DNA of 64,000 nucleotides from an uncultured Bacteroidota bacterium (lineage in GTDB: Bacteria; Bacteroidota; Bacteroidia; Flavobacteriales; Flavobacteriaceae). The stretch lies in assembly GCA_913047695.1 (NCBI GenBank), contig CAJWUI010000003.1:62001-126000 (forward strand), in the 5' to 3' direction. The first letter of the stretch is position 1. Each line of letters begins with the position of its first letter. The notes under the pieces are model-generated. The model saw only the letters and a program-made list of their open reading frames with translations. It was not told the DNA's origin and did no database searches. Positions 1 through 7,692 of this stretch are shown here, piece after piece. The translations under genes were made by a program, and so were the position numbers.

Positions 1-500
1 GAACATTATCTGTAGGCAAAGGAACAATTTTTAGTTATCCCGTAAATGAGCCAAATCGATATGGAGTAATTGAATATGATAAAAATGGGGATGTTGTTTC
101 AATAGTTGAAAAACCTAGACATCCAAAAAGTAACAATGTTGTGGTAGGTCTTTATTTTTATCCAAACATTGTTGTTAAAATTGCAAAAAAAATCAGACCA
201 TCTAAGCGAGGTGAATTAGAAATTACATCAATTAATGAGTATTTTTTAAAAGAGCGAAAGCTAAAAGTAGAAGCTTTACCCCAGGAATTTATTTGGCTTG
301 ATACAGGGACCCTTAAATCATTAATAGCCGCAGGGCAATTTATTGAGACTATTGAAAAGCGGAAAGGAATAAAAGTTGGTTGTTTAGAGGAATTAGCTTA
401 CCAAAAAGGCTTTATAAACAAAAAACAATTAATTCAAAGTATATCAAAAATGTCAGAGACTTCATATGGTAATTATTTAAAAAATAAGTACATCAAATGA
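1..500 (+). CDS. rfbA: Glucose-1-phosphate thymidylyltransferase, C-terminal part (5' end outside window)
   Basis: This enzyme makes dTDP-glucose from glucose-1-phosphate and dTTP, the first step of dTDP-L-rhamnose synthesis for cell-surface glycans. The open frame runs in from the left edge, so the gene is partial and only about 165 of the usual 290 or so residues are visible; the internal GTG at 141 is not the start. Family signatures in order are NRYGVIEYD, VEKPRHPKSNN followed by VVGLYFYPN, GELEITSIN and WLDTGT, which form the sugar-nucleotide site and core sheet of the RmlA fold. The stop overlaps the rfbC start by four bases (ATGA), which indicates one operon with rfbC, rfbD and rfbB downstream. 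The identity is secure; only the N-terminal P-loop half is missing. Confidence 0.95.
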   Translation, partial: TLSVGKGTIFSYPVNEPNRYGVIEYDKNGDVVSIVEKPRHPKSNNVVVGLYFYPNIVVKIAKKIRPSKRGELEITSINEYFLKERKLKVEALPQEFIWLDTGTLKSLIAAGQFIETIEKRKGIKVGCLEELAYQKGFINKKQLIQSISKMSETSYGNYLKNKYIK

Positions 501-1069
501 AAGTAATTAAAACAATTTTTAATGATGTTTTTGTTATAAAATCTGAAAGACATAATGATGAGAGAGGTTTTTTTTCTGAAAGTTTCGTCAGTAAAAACTT
601 TATTGAGCTTGTGAAAAAGAATATTGTCTTTTGTCAAGATAACTTTTCTTATTCAAAAAAAAATGTCATAAGAGGCTTACATTATCAACTTCCACCTTAC
701 TCGCAATCAAAATTAGTTAGCGTTTTAAAAGGCAAAGTACTGGATGTAGTTGTTGATATCAGGAAAGGGTCACCTACATTTGGACACCATTTTAGTTTTG
801 AATTAAGTTCTGAGAATTTGATTCAACTTTTTATACCCAAAGGCTTTGCACATGGATATATTACTCTTAGTGAAAGTTCTATTTTTCATTATAAAGTTGA
901 CCAGTATTATTATCCAAAAAATGAGATAAGTATTAATCCAAGTGATCCTGATCTCCATATCGACTGGAAAATTCCAAAAGGCGAATGGATACTATCTAAA
1001 AAAGATAAACAAAATTCATTATTCTCTGAGGCCAAAGTTTTTAATTATAAAGAAGACTTATATGGCTAA
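497..1069 (+). CDS. rfbC: dTDP-4-dehydrorhamnose 3,5-epimerase
   Basis: It epimerises dTDP-4-keto-6-deoxyglucose at C3 and C5, the third step of dTDP-L-rhamnose synthesis in the cytoplasm. The 190-residue protein has the expected cupin length. Key features are DERGFF near residue 21, the catalytic-base histidine of RGLHYQ (His62), the PKGFAHGY strand near 114-121, and the conserved tyrosine of HYKVDQYY near 132. The start ATG overlaps the rfbA stop, and the gene ends inside the rfbD start region with an 8-base overlap. This is a typical tightly coupled rfb operon with nothing unusual in the protein. Confidence 0.96.
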   Translation: MKVIKTIFNDVFVIKSERHNDERGFFSESFVSKNFIELVKKNIVFCQDNFSYSKKNVIRGLHYQLPPYSQSKLVSVLKGKVLDVVVDIRKGSPTFGHHFSFELSSENLIQLFIPKGFAHGYITLSESSIFHYKVDQYYYPKNEISINPSDPDLHIDWKIPKGEWILSKKDKQNSLFSEAKVFNYKEDLYG

Positions 1070-1925
1070 ATATTTAATTACCGGTGCGGATGGACAATTA
1101 GGCCAATGTTTTCAAGCAATTGCGCATGAGTTTTCATCTGATGAATTGATTTTTGTAAATCAAGATAAGGTTGATATAACATCTACAGAAAGTTTAAAAA
1201 ATTTTTATTCTAATAATCCCTTTGAAGGAATTATAAATTGCGCTGCTTACACCTTTGTAGAAAAAGCTGAAAAAGAAGAACAAAAAGCGAATCATATTAA
1301 TGCATTCGGCGTTAAAAACTTAGGTGCTTTTGCAAAAGATAATTCACTTTTTGTAGTACATTTTTCAACAGATCATGTATTTGATGGCAATAATTCAAGA
1401 CCATATAATGAAGAGGACAGAAAAAATCCAATTAACAAATACGGAAAATCTAAACATAAAGGAGAGGAGTTGCTAAAAAAAATAAAATGTACTCATACTA
1501 CTTTTCGAATTTCATGGTTGTTTAGCCCTTTTGGTAATAATTTTGTAAAAACTATCTATAAGTTGACTGAGACTGAAAAACAAATAAAAGTTGTTAATGA
1601 TCAATGGGGAAGACCAACATACGGTATAGATTTAGCCCGAGTAGTATTGCAAAATATATCTAAATCTATTTTTTTTAATTATGATAGCTATAATTATGGA
1701 CAATTAGGTGTAACTACTTGGTCTGAATTTGCCAGTAAAATCCTAAAACATAAAAATAATTCCTTGAACATTATACCATGTTTATCTTCAGAGTATTCTT
1801 CTAAGGTGAAAAGACCTAGGTATGCTGTTCTTGACACAACTAGAATTGAAAGTCATTTTTCACTAAAAATTTTAAACTGGGAATTAGCTCTTAAAGATTG
1901 TATGAACAGAATTCAAAGATCATGA
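1062..1925 (+). CDS. rfbD: dTDP-4-dehydrorhamnose reductase
   Basis: This NAD(P)H-dependent enzyme performs the last step of dTDP-L-rhamnose synthesis, reducing the C4 keto group. The 287-residue product starts at the ATG at 1062 (MAKYLITGADGQLG), which puts the Rossmann glycine motif at residues 8-14. A longer in-frame start at 942 lies deep inside rfbC and is rejected. The extended-SDR catalytic pair is visible as Tyr127 and Lys131 in YGKSK, and STDHVFDG near 102-109 matches the family STDYVFDG segment with His in place of Tyr. The gene overlaps rfbC by 8 bases and rfbB by 4. Confidence 0.95.
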   Translation: MAKYLITGADGQLGQCFQAIAHEFSSDELIFVNQDKVDITSTESLKNFYSNNPFEGIINCAAYTFVEKAEKEEQKANHINAFGVKNLGAFAKDNSLFVVHFSTDHVFDGNNSRPYNEEDRKNPINKYGKSKHKGEELLKKIKCTHTTFRISWLFSPFGNNFVKTIYKLTETEKQIKVVNDQWGRPTYGIDLARVVLQNISKSIFFNYDSYNYGQLGVTTWSEFASKILKHKNNSLNIIPCLSSEYSSKVKRPRYAVLDTTRIESHFSLKILNWELALKDCMNRIQRS

Positions 1926-2914
1926 ATACTTCTAAATCCATTTTAATCACAGGAGGTGCTGGGTTTATTGGGAGTTATCTTGTTAAAAGATTACTTAAAA
2001 ACTATCCAGACTATAGTGTTTTAAATCTTGATTCTTTAACCTATGCATCTAATCTAAATAACTTGAAAAACTGTGAAATGCTTCCAAATTATAGATTTTT
2101 AAAAGGTGATATAAGAGATTTCAAATTTCTAAAAGAACTGTTTAAATCTAATAATTTTGACACAGTTATTAATCTTGCAGCCGAATCTCATGTTGACAAT
2201 TCAATTAAAAATCCATTTCCTTTTGCTTTAACAAATATACAGGGAACTTTAAATCTGTTAGAAGCAGCAAGAATGCGATGGGGTAAAAACCCAGAAGACA
2301 AACTTTTTTATCACGTATCCACAGATGAGGTTTTTGGAACTTTAGGAGTAGATGGTAAATTTACTGAAATGAGTCCCTATGATCCTAGGTCTCCTTACTC
2401 TGCATCAAAGGCAGCTTCTGATCATTTAGTCCGAGCGTATTATCACACTTACAACCTTCCGATACTTTTATCAAATTGTTCAAACAATTATGGTCCTGCT
2501 CAACATTTTGAAAAGCTCATTCCACTAATAATCCAAAATATTGTTAATAAAAAATCACTTCCTGTATATGGAGATGGTAAAAATACAAGAGATTGGTTGT
2601 ATGTAGAGGATCATGTGGAAGCAATTGATTTGATCTTACATAATGGTAAAATAGGTAAAACTTATCTCATTGGAGGAGACAATGAGAAAAGAAATATTGA
2701 TGTAGTTTTGAAATTAATCAAAATTACAGATAGTATGTTGGGACGCCCTGAGGGCTGTTCAAAAAAACTAATTAATTTTGTATCAGACCGCCCAGGTCAC
2801 GATTACAGATACGCAATTGATAATACGAAAGTTAAACAAGAATTTGGATGGAAGCCAGAAACATCCTTTGAATCAGGACTTGTTAAAACAGTCGGATATT
2901 ATTTGGGTTTGTAA
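1922..2914 (+). CDS. rfbB: dTDP-glucose 4,6-dehydratase
   Basis: It converts dTDP-glucose to dTDP-4-keto-6-deoxyglucose, the second step of the rhamnose pathway, using tightly bound NAD. The start at 1922 (MNTSKSILITGGAGFIG) forms an ATGA overlap with the rfbD stop. The alternative start at 1898 only adds residues translated from the rfbD end. Visible motifs are the N-terminal GGAGFIG cofactor loop, STDEVFG with the catalytic Asp-Glu pair, and SPYSASKAASDHLVRAY with the Tyr/Lys pair. At 330 residues it is of normal length. Together with its three upstream neighbours it completes the dTDP-rhamnose set. Confidence 0.96.
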   Translation: MNTSKSILITGGAGFIGSYLVKRLLKNYPDYSVLNLDSLTYASNLNNLKNCEMLPNYRFLKGDIRDFKFLKELFKSNNFDTVINLAAESHVDNSIKNPFPFALTNIQGTLNLLEAARMRWGKNPEDKLFYHVSTDEVFGTLGVDGKFTEMSPYDPRSPYSASKAASDHLVRAYYHTYNLPILLSNCSNNYGPAQHFEKLIPLIIQNIVNKKSLPVYGDGKNTRDWLYVEDHVEAIDLILHNGKIGKTYLIGGDNEKRNIDVVLKLIKITDSMLGRPEGCSKKLINFVSDRPGHDYRYAIDNTKVKQEFGWKPETSFESGLVKTVGYYLGL

Positions 2915-2936
2915 ATTTTAGTAATCGAATATTAGA

Positions 2937-3314
2937 ATGAAATATACTGGATTAAGCCAAGGATTATTTTTTCTCAGGGTTAGTTGTTCGAGCCTTTTTT
3001 TTACTCATGGATATAGTAAGGTTTTAAAAATTATTAATGGAGATTTTACATTTAGTGATCCAATTGGAATAGGACCTCTCCCTTCATTGATACTTACAGT
3101 TTTTACTGAATTTATTGTCCCAATTTTTATAATAATTGGATGGAAAACAAGATTTTTCTGCATTTTTCCAATTATAACAATGTTCGTTGCTTTTATATTC
3201 AAACATGATGGTGACCCATTTTCAAAAAAAGAAAAATCTCTTTTGTACCTAATATTATTTATTTCTTTGATTATTACTGGACCTGGTAAGTATTCTGTTG
3301 ACAATAAATTGTAA
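2937..3314 (+). CDS. DoxX-like family membrane protein
   Basis: A 125-residue integral membrane protein of the DoxX/DoxD type with about four hydrophobic segments, around residues 5-25, 45-65, 68-88 and 98-115. The first contains the FLRVSCSSLFFTHGYSK signature and the third loop carries GWKTRF. The family's biochemical role is poorly defined; members have been linked to thiosulphate oxidation and to membrane redox functions, and no substrate can be read from the sequence. It follows rfbB after 22 bases on the same strand and could be co-transcribed, but there is no functional link to rhamnose synthesis. A separate promoter for rplU lies just downstream. Confidence 0.75.
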   Translation: MKYTGLSQGLFFLRVSCSSLFFTHGYSKVLKIINGDFTFSDPIGIGPLPSLILTVFTEFIVPIFIIIGWKTRFFCIFPIITMFVAFIFKHDGDPFSKKEKSLLYLILFISLIITGPGKYSVDNKL

Positions 3315-3325
3315 TTAGCACTAAA

Positions 3326-3356
3326 TTGTTTTATTATTAAAAAGCACTATATTTGC
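3326..3356 (+). promoter_or_regulatory. Bacteroidota-type promoter for rplU-rpmA
   Basis: TTG at 3326-3328 and TATATTTG at 3348-3355 are separated by 19 bases, matching the Bacteroidota -33/-7 pattern (TTG, 17-23 bases, TAnnTTTG). It lies about 20 bases before the rplU ATG at 3376. This is one of the best-matched promoters in the window. The match to the consensus is seen directly; promoter activity is inferred. Confidence 0.75.
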
Positions 3357-3375
3357 CGACCGTAATGGTATATTA

Positions 3376-3927
3376 ATGTATGCAATTGTAGAAATAGCAG
3401 GTAAACAGTTTAAGGTTAATCAAAATCAGAAACTTTTTGTTAATCGATTGTCTGAAAAAGAGGGATCCAAAGTATCTTTTGATAAGGTTTTTTTGTATGA
3501 TGACGGAGGGAAAGTTTCTATTGGAGAACCTTCAATTTCTGGAGCTTCAGTGGAGGCTAAAGTCTTAAGTCATCTGAAAGATAACAAAATAATCGTTTTC
3601 AAGAAAAAAAGACGTAAAGGGTATCGTGTCAAAAACGGACATCGCCAAGCATTAACTGAACTGTTAATCGAAAAAATTCTGGTAAATGGATCTAAGCCTA
3701 AAGCTTCTAGGCAAGAAAAACCTGATGTTAAAACAAGATCATTACCTAAAAAGGAAATCAAGGTGAAAACATCCGCTAAAGAAAAAAAGCCTTCTGGTGA
3801 AGTTAAGACAAAGAATCTAAATAGTATGACATTATTAGAGTTAAAAAAAGAAGCAAAATCTAAAGAGATTAGTGGCATATCATCCATGAAAAAATCTGAT
3901 TTGATTGCTGCATTATCAAAGAAATAA
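3376..3927 (+). CDS. rplU: 50S ribosomal protein L21 with C-terminal extension
   Basis: Residues 1 to about 103 are a standard L21 (MYAIVEIAGKQFKV at the start, and KKKRRKGYRVKNGHRQ in the rRNA-binding C-terminal strand), a 23S rRNA-binding protein of the large subunit. The protein is 183 residues rather than about 103. The extra part is a lysine-rich linker (about 104-148) followed by a short helical unit (about 149-183, containing MTLLELKKEAK and MKKSDLIAAL) that resembles SAP or Rho-N type nucleic-acid-binding helices. It is followed 18 bases later by rpmA, the usual partner, and preceded by a strong promoter. Confidence 0.95.
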   Translation: MYAIVEIAGKQFKVNQNQKLFVNRLSEKEGSKVSFDKVFLYDDGGKVSIGEPSISGASVEAKVLSHLKDNKIIVFKKKRRKGYRVKNGHRQALTELLIEKILVNGSKPKASRQEKPDVKTRSLPKKEIKVKTSAKEKKPSGEVKTKNLNSMTLLELKKEAKSKEISGISSMKKSDLIAALSKK

Positions 3928-3945
3928 CTATTAAAATTTTTTATA

Positions 3946-4206
3946 ATGGCTCACAAAAAAGGGGTAGGAAGTTCTAAAAACGGCAGAGAATCAGAATCTA
4001 AAAGATTAGGTGTTAAAATTTTTGGTGGCCAAACCGCCCGTGCTGGAAATATTATAATCCGTCAAAGGGGTACAGTCCATAATGCTGGGGAAAATGTTTA
4101 CCTCGGCAAAGACCATACTCTGCATGCTAGGGTCGATGGAGTTGTTACTTTCACAAAAAAGAAAAACAACAAGTCTTTTGTTTCTGTTACACCTTTTAAA
4201 AATTAA
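3946..4206 (+). CDS. rpmA: 50S ribosomal protein L27
   Basis: L27 is a large-subunit protein whose N-terminus reaches toward the peptidyl transferase centre. The 86-residue sequence begins [22 protein letters not shown], the classic family start, and contains IIRQRGT and [15 protein letters not shown]. There is no Firmicutes-like cleavable N-terminal peptide. It sits directly after rplU as in most bacteria and is closed by a strong intrinsic terminator 20 bases after its stop. Identification is secure. Confidence 0.98.
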   Translation: MAHKKGVGSSKNGRESESKRLGVKIFGGQTARAGNIIIRQRGTVHNAGENVYLGKDHTLHARVDGVVTFTKKKNNKSFVSVTPFKN

Positions 4207-4225
4207 AACTTAGTATTCACAAAAG

Positions 4226-4255
4226 AAAAAGCTCGTCATTTAGGCGAGCTTTTTT
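4226..4255. terminator. Intrinsic terminator shared by rpmA and ahcY
   Basis: An A-tract, the stem GCTCG, a 9-base loop, the stem CGAGC and a T-tract form a symmetrical hairpin between convergent rpmA (stop at 4206) and ahcY (stop at 4281). A-runs before and T-runs after the stem make it usable in both directions. It is the clearest intrinsic terminator in the window. Confidence 0.85.
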
Positions 4256-4280
4256 ATTTAAATCGATAACATAAGTTTTA

Positions 4281-5600
4281 CTAATATCGATAGTATTCTG
4301 GTTTGAAAGGCCCTTCTGTTTTTACACCAATATAACTCGCCTGATCTTTTGAAAGCTCCTCTAATTCAATTCCAAGATGTTCTAAATGAAGCAAAGCGAC
4401 TTTTTCATCTAGTGTTTTAGGTAACATATAGACCTTATTTTCATATGAATCAGAATTTTTCCACAATTCAATCTGAGCTAGAACTTGATTAGTAAAAGAG
4501 TTACTCATCACAAAACTTGGATGTCCAGTTGCACAACCAAGATTTACTAACCTGCCTTCAGCTAAGACTATTATTTGTTTATTTTTTTCTAGAGTATACA
4601 AGTCAACTTGAGGTTTGATTTCAGTTTTTGTGTGGCCATAATTTTCGTTTAACCAACTCATATCGATTTCATTATCAAAATGACCTATATTACATATGAT
4701 AGCTTTGTCTTTCATTGCAAGAAAATGATCATCGCACACAATATCTTTATTTCCAGTTGCAGTACAGATGATATCCATATCTTTTATAACTGTTGATAAT
4801 TTCTTAACCTCATAACCATCCATTGAAGCTTGAAGTGCACAGATTGGGTCTATTTCTGTAACAGTGACAATTGCTCCAGCACCTCTAAATGAAGCAGCTG
4901 TTCCTTTTCCAACGTCACCATATCCACATACAATAACTCTTTTTCCTGCAAGCATAATATCAGTTGCACGACGCACTGCGTCAACAGCACTTTCCTTACA
5001 GCCGTATTTGTTGTCAAATTTAGATTTTGTAACAGAATCATTTACATTTATTGCAGGAATTGGTAATGTTCCATTATTAAATCTTTCATACAAACGATGA
5101 ACACCAGTTGTTGTTTCTTCAGAAAGACCTTTTATCTCGGTTACTAATTCTGGATAATTATCTAAAACCATATTCGTTAAGTCGCCACCATCATCTAGAA
5201 TCATATTTAGAGGCTTTTTATCTTCACCAAAATGAATTGTTTGCTCAATACACCAATTAAATTCTTTTTCTGTCATTCCTTTCCAAGCGTATACTGGTAT
5301 ACCAGCTTTTGCGATAGCAGCTGCAGCGTGGTCTTGTGTAGAAAAGATGTTGCATGAACTCCATGTAACATCCGCGCCAAGCTCTACTAAGGTTTCAATT
5401 AGCACAGCAGTTTGAATAGTCATATGTAGACAGCCGGCTATACGAGCTCCCTTAAGGGGTTTCTTAGACCCATATTCTTTTCTTAATGCCATTAGACCGG
5501 GCATTTCCTTTTCAGCGAGTTTTATTTCTTTTCTACCCCACTCTGCAAGAGAAATGTCTTTTACTTTGTAAGGGGTATATTGTGATATTTTTGTGTTCAT
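4281..5600 (-). CDS. ahcY: Adenosylhomocysteinase
   Basis: It hydrolyses S-adenosylhomocysteine to adenosine and homocysteine, removing the product inhibitor of methyltransferases. The likely start is the ATG at 5600 ([20 protein letters not shown]), giving 439 residues; a longer frame to 5654 adds an unconserved leader that lies upstream of the probable promoter region. Visible motifs are [21 protein letters not shown], the NAD-binding loop [18 protein letters not shown], and the conserved C-terminal end KPEYYRY, whose Lys-Tyr pair contacts NAD across the dimer. It is divergent from the sfp-like gene. No S-adenosylhomocysteine riboswitch is evident in the 54-base spacer. Confidence 0.98.
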   Translation of the reverse strand: MNTKISQYTPYKVKDISLAEWGRKEIKLAEKEMPGLMALRKEYGSKKPLKGARIAGCLHMTIQTAVLIETLVELGADVTWSSCNIFSTQDHAAAAIAKAGIPVYAWKGMTEKEFNWCIEQTIHFGEDKKPLNMILDDGGDLTNMVLDNYPELVTEIKGLSEETTTGVHRLYERFNNGTLPIPAINVNDSVTKSKFDNKYGCKESAVDAVRRATDIMLAGKRVIVCGYGDVGKGTAASFRGAGAIVTVTEIDPICALQASMDGYEVKKLSTVIKDMDIICTATGNKDIVCDDHFLAMKDKAIICNIGHFDNEIDMSWLNENYGHTKTEIKPQVDLYTLEKNKQIIVLAEGRLVNLGCATGHPSFVMSNSFTNQVLAQIELWKNSDSYENKVYMLPKTLDEKVALLHLEHLGIELEELSKDQASYIGVKTEGPFKPEYYRY

Positions 5601-5632
5601 ATTGTACCTTTGTAAAAGCGAGGTCAAAAATA
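5580..5632. promoter_or_regulatory. Divergent promoter pair, ahcY / sfp-thiamine run
   Basis: On the minus strand, TATTTTTG (5632-5625), with TTG (5654-5652) 19 bases upstream, fits the TAnnTTTG promoter for ahcY, whose start is at 5600. On the plus strand, TACCTTTG (5605-5612), with TTG (5580-5582) 22 bases upstream, fits a promoter for the gene at 5655. The two overlap back to back, so polymerase binding at one may influence the other. Consensus matches are direct observations; use is inferred. Confidence 0.55.
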
Positions 5633-5654
5633 CAATCTTTTTTACTTTTTTCAA

Positions 5655-6284
5655 ATGCCTGAATTTCTTGAAGAATCAATTAAAAATTTAACCCAATTTT
5701 CCATTTGGGAAATAGAAGAGTCGGAAGATGAACTCTCAGAAGGATTAATAATTACTCATGTTGAAAAAAAAAAATTAAATCAACTTAAAAGTCATGTCCA
5801 TAGAAAAGGGTACTTAGCGACAAGACAGCTATTAAAAAAACTCGGAATTCCACCTGGAAGTAATAAATACTATCAAAACGGTGCACCCTATCTAATTGAT
5901 GGAAGATATCTCTCAATTACTCATTCTAGAAACTTCGCTGCGGTAGCTGTGTCTAACAAAAAAGTTGGAATTGATTTAGAATTTTATCGAGAGAAAATTA
6001 AAAAAATAGGACCACGTTTTTTAAATATTGAAGAGACTGAAACATCTCATGATTTTACTGATATAAAATACTTGACCAAGATATGGACAGCTAAAGAAGC
6101 GTTATATAAAATTTACAGTACACCTGGTATAAATTTTAAGTCCCAGTTGCAGATTCAAAAATCTAGTAAGTCTAGCTCAGTTGGATTTGGTTCAGTTTAT
6201 GATAAAGGAAAAACTTTTATTTATAATCTTTATTTTAGATATTACGAAAAGTTTTGCTTAAGCTTAGCGACTTCTAAATTTTAA
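5655..6284 (+). CDS. 4'-phosphopantetheinyl transferase superfamily protein
   Basis: It is predicted to transfer the 4'-phosphopantetheine arm of CoA onto a carrier-protein serine. At 209 residues it has Sfp-like size. The magnesium and CoA motif is visible as VGIDLEFY near residue 104, with the second signature [11 protein letters not shown] near 149-159, and an [13 protein letters not shown] segment precedes them as in other Sfp/AcpT members. No polyketide or peptide synthetase lies in the window, so fatty-acid ACP is the most likely target. It precedes the thiamine-binding protein gene by only 4 bases, so it seems to share transcription with the thiamine salvage genes. Confidence 0.85.
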   Translation: MPEFLEESIKNLTQFSIWEIEESEDELSEGLIITHVEKKKLNQLKSHVHRKGYLATRQLLKKLGIPPGSNKYYQNGAPYLIDGRYLSITHSRNFAAVAVSNKKVGIDLEFYREKIKKIGPRFLNIEETETSHDFTDIKYLTKIWTAKEALYKIYSTPGINFKSQLQIQKSSKSSSVGFGSVYDKGKTFIYNLYFRYYEKFCLSLATSKF

Positions 6285-6288
6285 ATCA

Positions 6289-6549
6289 ATGAAAATTTCA
6301 GTTGAATTAACTTTAGCTCCACTAAAAGATAATTACGTTCCTACAATCAAATGCTTTATAAAAAAACTTAGAAAGCTTAAAGTCATAATTAATGAGACTC
6401 CATTAAGCACTCAGATCTATGGTGAATATGATGAGATTATGAATATGATTATACCTATGATTCGTAAAACTTTTGAGGATGAAGATGCTGTAATGTTACA
6501 CATTAAAATTATTAAAGGTGATCGGAGCCAATATGAACCAAATTTTTGA
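6289..6549 (+). CDS. Thiamine-binding protein (MTH1187/YkoF-like)
   Basis: A small 86-residue protein with the ferredoxin-like fold pattern of the MTH1187/YkoF thiamine-binding family (MKISVELTLAPL at the start, then YVPTIKCFIKKL and STQIYGEYDEIM, ending in the LHIKIIKGDR strand). Family members bind thiamine or its pyrimidine part. Its position directly before a PnuC-type transporter gene and close to a TPP-riboswitch-controlled receptor supports a role in thiamine handling. It lacks a signal peptide, so it acts in the cytoplasm. The pnuC-like start lies inside its 3' end (17-base overlap). The family assignment is good; the ligand is inferred. Confidence 0.75.
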   Translation: MKISVELTLAPLKDNYVPTIKCFIKKLRKLKVIINETPLSTQIYGEYDEIMNMIIPMIRKTFEDEDAVMLHIKIIKGDRSQYEPNF

Positions 6550-7165
6550 ATATTTAATTCGCCCTTATCAAGATTTGGACATCTTGGAAGTCATTCTAGA
6601 AATCTTTGCTGTGATTTTAGGTTTAACCAGTGTTTGGTTTGCCAAAAAAGATAAGGTTCTTGTATACCCGACAGGAATGCTTTCTACTTCAATTTTTGTG
6701 TATTTATTATTTAAAGCAGGGCTTTTAGGCGATATGCTTATTAATGCATATTTTTTTATTGTGAGTATTTATGGATGGTATTTTTGGAGTCAGAAAAAAG
6801 GGGGACAAATTTTAAATCCTATTTTAAAAATTAACAGAATGGAAATTAAATTAGGATTATTACTTTTTACATGTTCAATTATTTTTATTTCTCTTATTTA
6901 CTATTTATTTGGTAAGTGGACCGAATGGACTGCTCCCATTGATACCTTCACGACGTCAGTCTTTTTTGTTGCGATGTGGTTTATGGCTAAAAGAAAATTG
7001 GAGCATTGGGTTTTATGGATAATTGGGGATCTTATTTCTATCCCATTATATTTATATAAAGGCCTAGCAATTACAAGTATTCAATACTTTGTTTTCACGC
7101 TAATTGCTATATTTGGATACATCCAATGGTTAAAGATATACTACAAAAAAAAACAGATTGTTTAA
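6533..7165 (+). CDS. pnuT: PnuC-family transporter, probable thiamine transporter PnuT
   Basis: A 210-residue integral membrane protein of the PnuC family with about seven membrane segments. It carries the family segments VWFAKKDKVLVYPTGMLST, YGWYFWSQKK, and a C-terminal WIIGDLISIPLYLYKGL. PnuC members carry nicotinamide riboside, while PnuT members carry thiamine. Context (thiamine-binding protein, kinase, TPP riboswitch, TonB receptor) favours thiamine. The start chosen is the ATG at 6533, with GGAG at 6524-6527, rather than the upstream GTG. It overlaps the previous gene by 17 bases and the next by 40. Confidence 0.8.
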   Translation: MNQIFEYLIRPYQDLDILEVILEIFAVILGLTSVWFAKKDKVLVYPTGMLSTSIFVYLLFKAGLLGDMLINAYFFIVSIYGWYFWSQKKGGQILNPILKINRMEIKLGLLLFTCSIIFISLIYYLFGKWTEWTAPIDTFTTSVFFVAMWFMAKRKLEHWVLWIIGDLISIPLYLYKGLAITSIQYFVFTLIAIFGYIQWLKIYYKKKQIV

Positions 7166-7692
7166 AAATTGTTCTTTATGGCCCTGAGTCTTCTGGTAAA
7201 ACTACTTTAGCAAAATCTCTAGCAGCCATATACAATACTTCTTGGGTATCAGAATATGCAAGGAATTATCTTCAAGAAAAATGGGATAAAAAAAAAGAGG
7301 TTTGCAATCTAAATGATTTATTACTCATAGCTAGGGGGCAAATAAATTTGGAGAATAAGGCAATAAAAAATGCTAAGAAATTTGTTTTCTGTGATACTAA
7401 CATTTTAGTTACAAAAATTTGGTCAGAAACACATTTTGATGGGTATTGTCCACCTGAAATTGAAAAATATTCTGAGATTTTTCAATATGATTATTATTTT
7501 TTAACTGCAATTGATATTCCCTGGCAATCAGATGATTTAAGAGACAGACCAAATAACAGAGAAGAAATGTTTGAGTCTTTCAAAAAATTATTAGAAATTA
7601 AAGGATTACCCTATACTGTATTGAAAGGGACAGTTAAAGAAAGAATAAGCAAGGCAAAAAAAGTTTTGAATGAACTAAGATCGAATAAATGA
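7126..7692 (+). CDS. NadR-like P-loop kinase, possible thiamine kinase
   Basis: A 188-residue ATPase related to the ribosylnicotinamide-kinase domain of NadR (AAA_28 type). The Walker A loop is GPESSGKTTL at about residues 19-28, followed by WVSEYARNYL and the FCDTNILVTKIW strand. There is no adenylyltransferase domain, so it is not a full NadR. PnuC-type transporters work by metabolic trapping with a partner kinase. Here the coupled transporter is probably for thiamine, so thiamine phosphorylation is the likely job, though nicotinamide riboside remains an alternative. It overlaps the transporter gene by 40 bases and the DUF4301 gene by 4 (ATGA). Confidence 0.75.
   Translation: MVKDILQKKTDCLKIVLYGPESSGKTTLAKSLAAIYNTSWVSEYARNYLQEKWDKKKEVCNLNDLLLIARGQINLENKAIKNAKKFVFCDTNILVTKIWSETHFDGYCPPEIEKYSEIFQYDYYFLTAIDIPWQSDDLRDRPNNREEMFESFKKLLEIKGLPYTVLKGTVKERISKAKKVLNELRSNK

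Noticed and set aside
942-1061. Longer rfbD start at 942
   Set aside because: It would translate 120 bases of rfbC; the ATG at 1062 gives the normal Rossmann start.
4850-5100. Open frames inside ahcY on both strands
   Set aside because: They overlap a confident adenosylhomocysteinase gene in other frames and resemble no protein family.
7126-7692. Full NadR (adenylyltransferase plus kinase)
   Set aside because: Only the kinase-like domain is present; there is no HxGH-type nucleotidyl-transfer motif.
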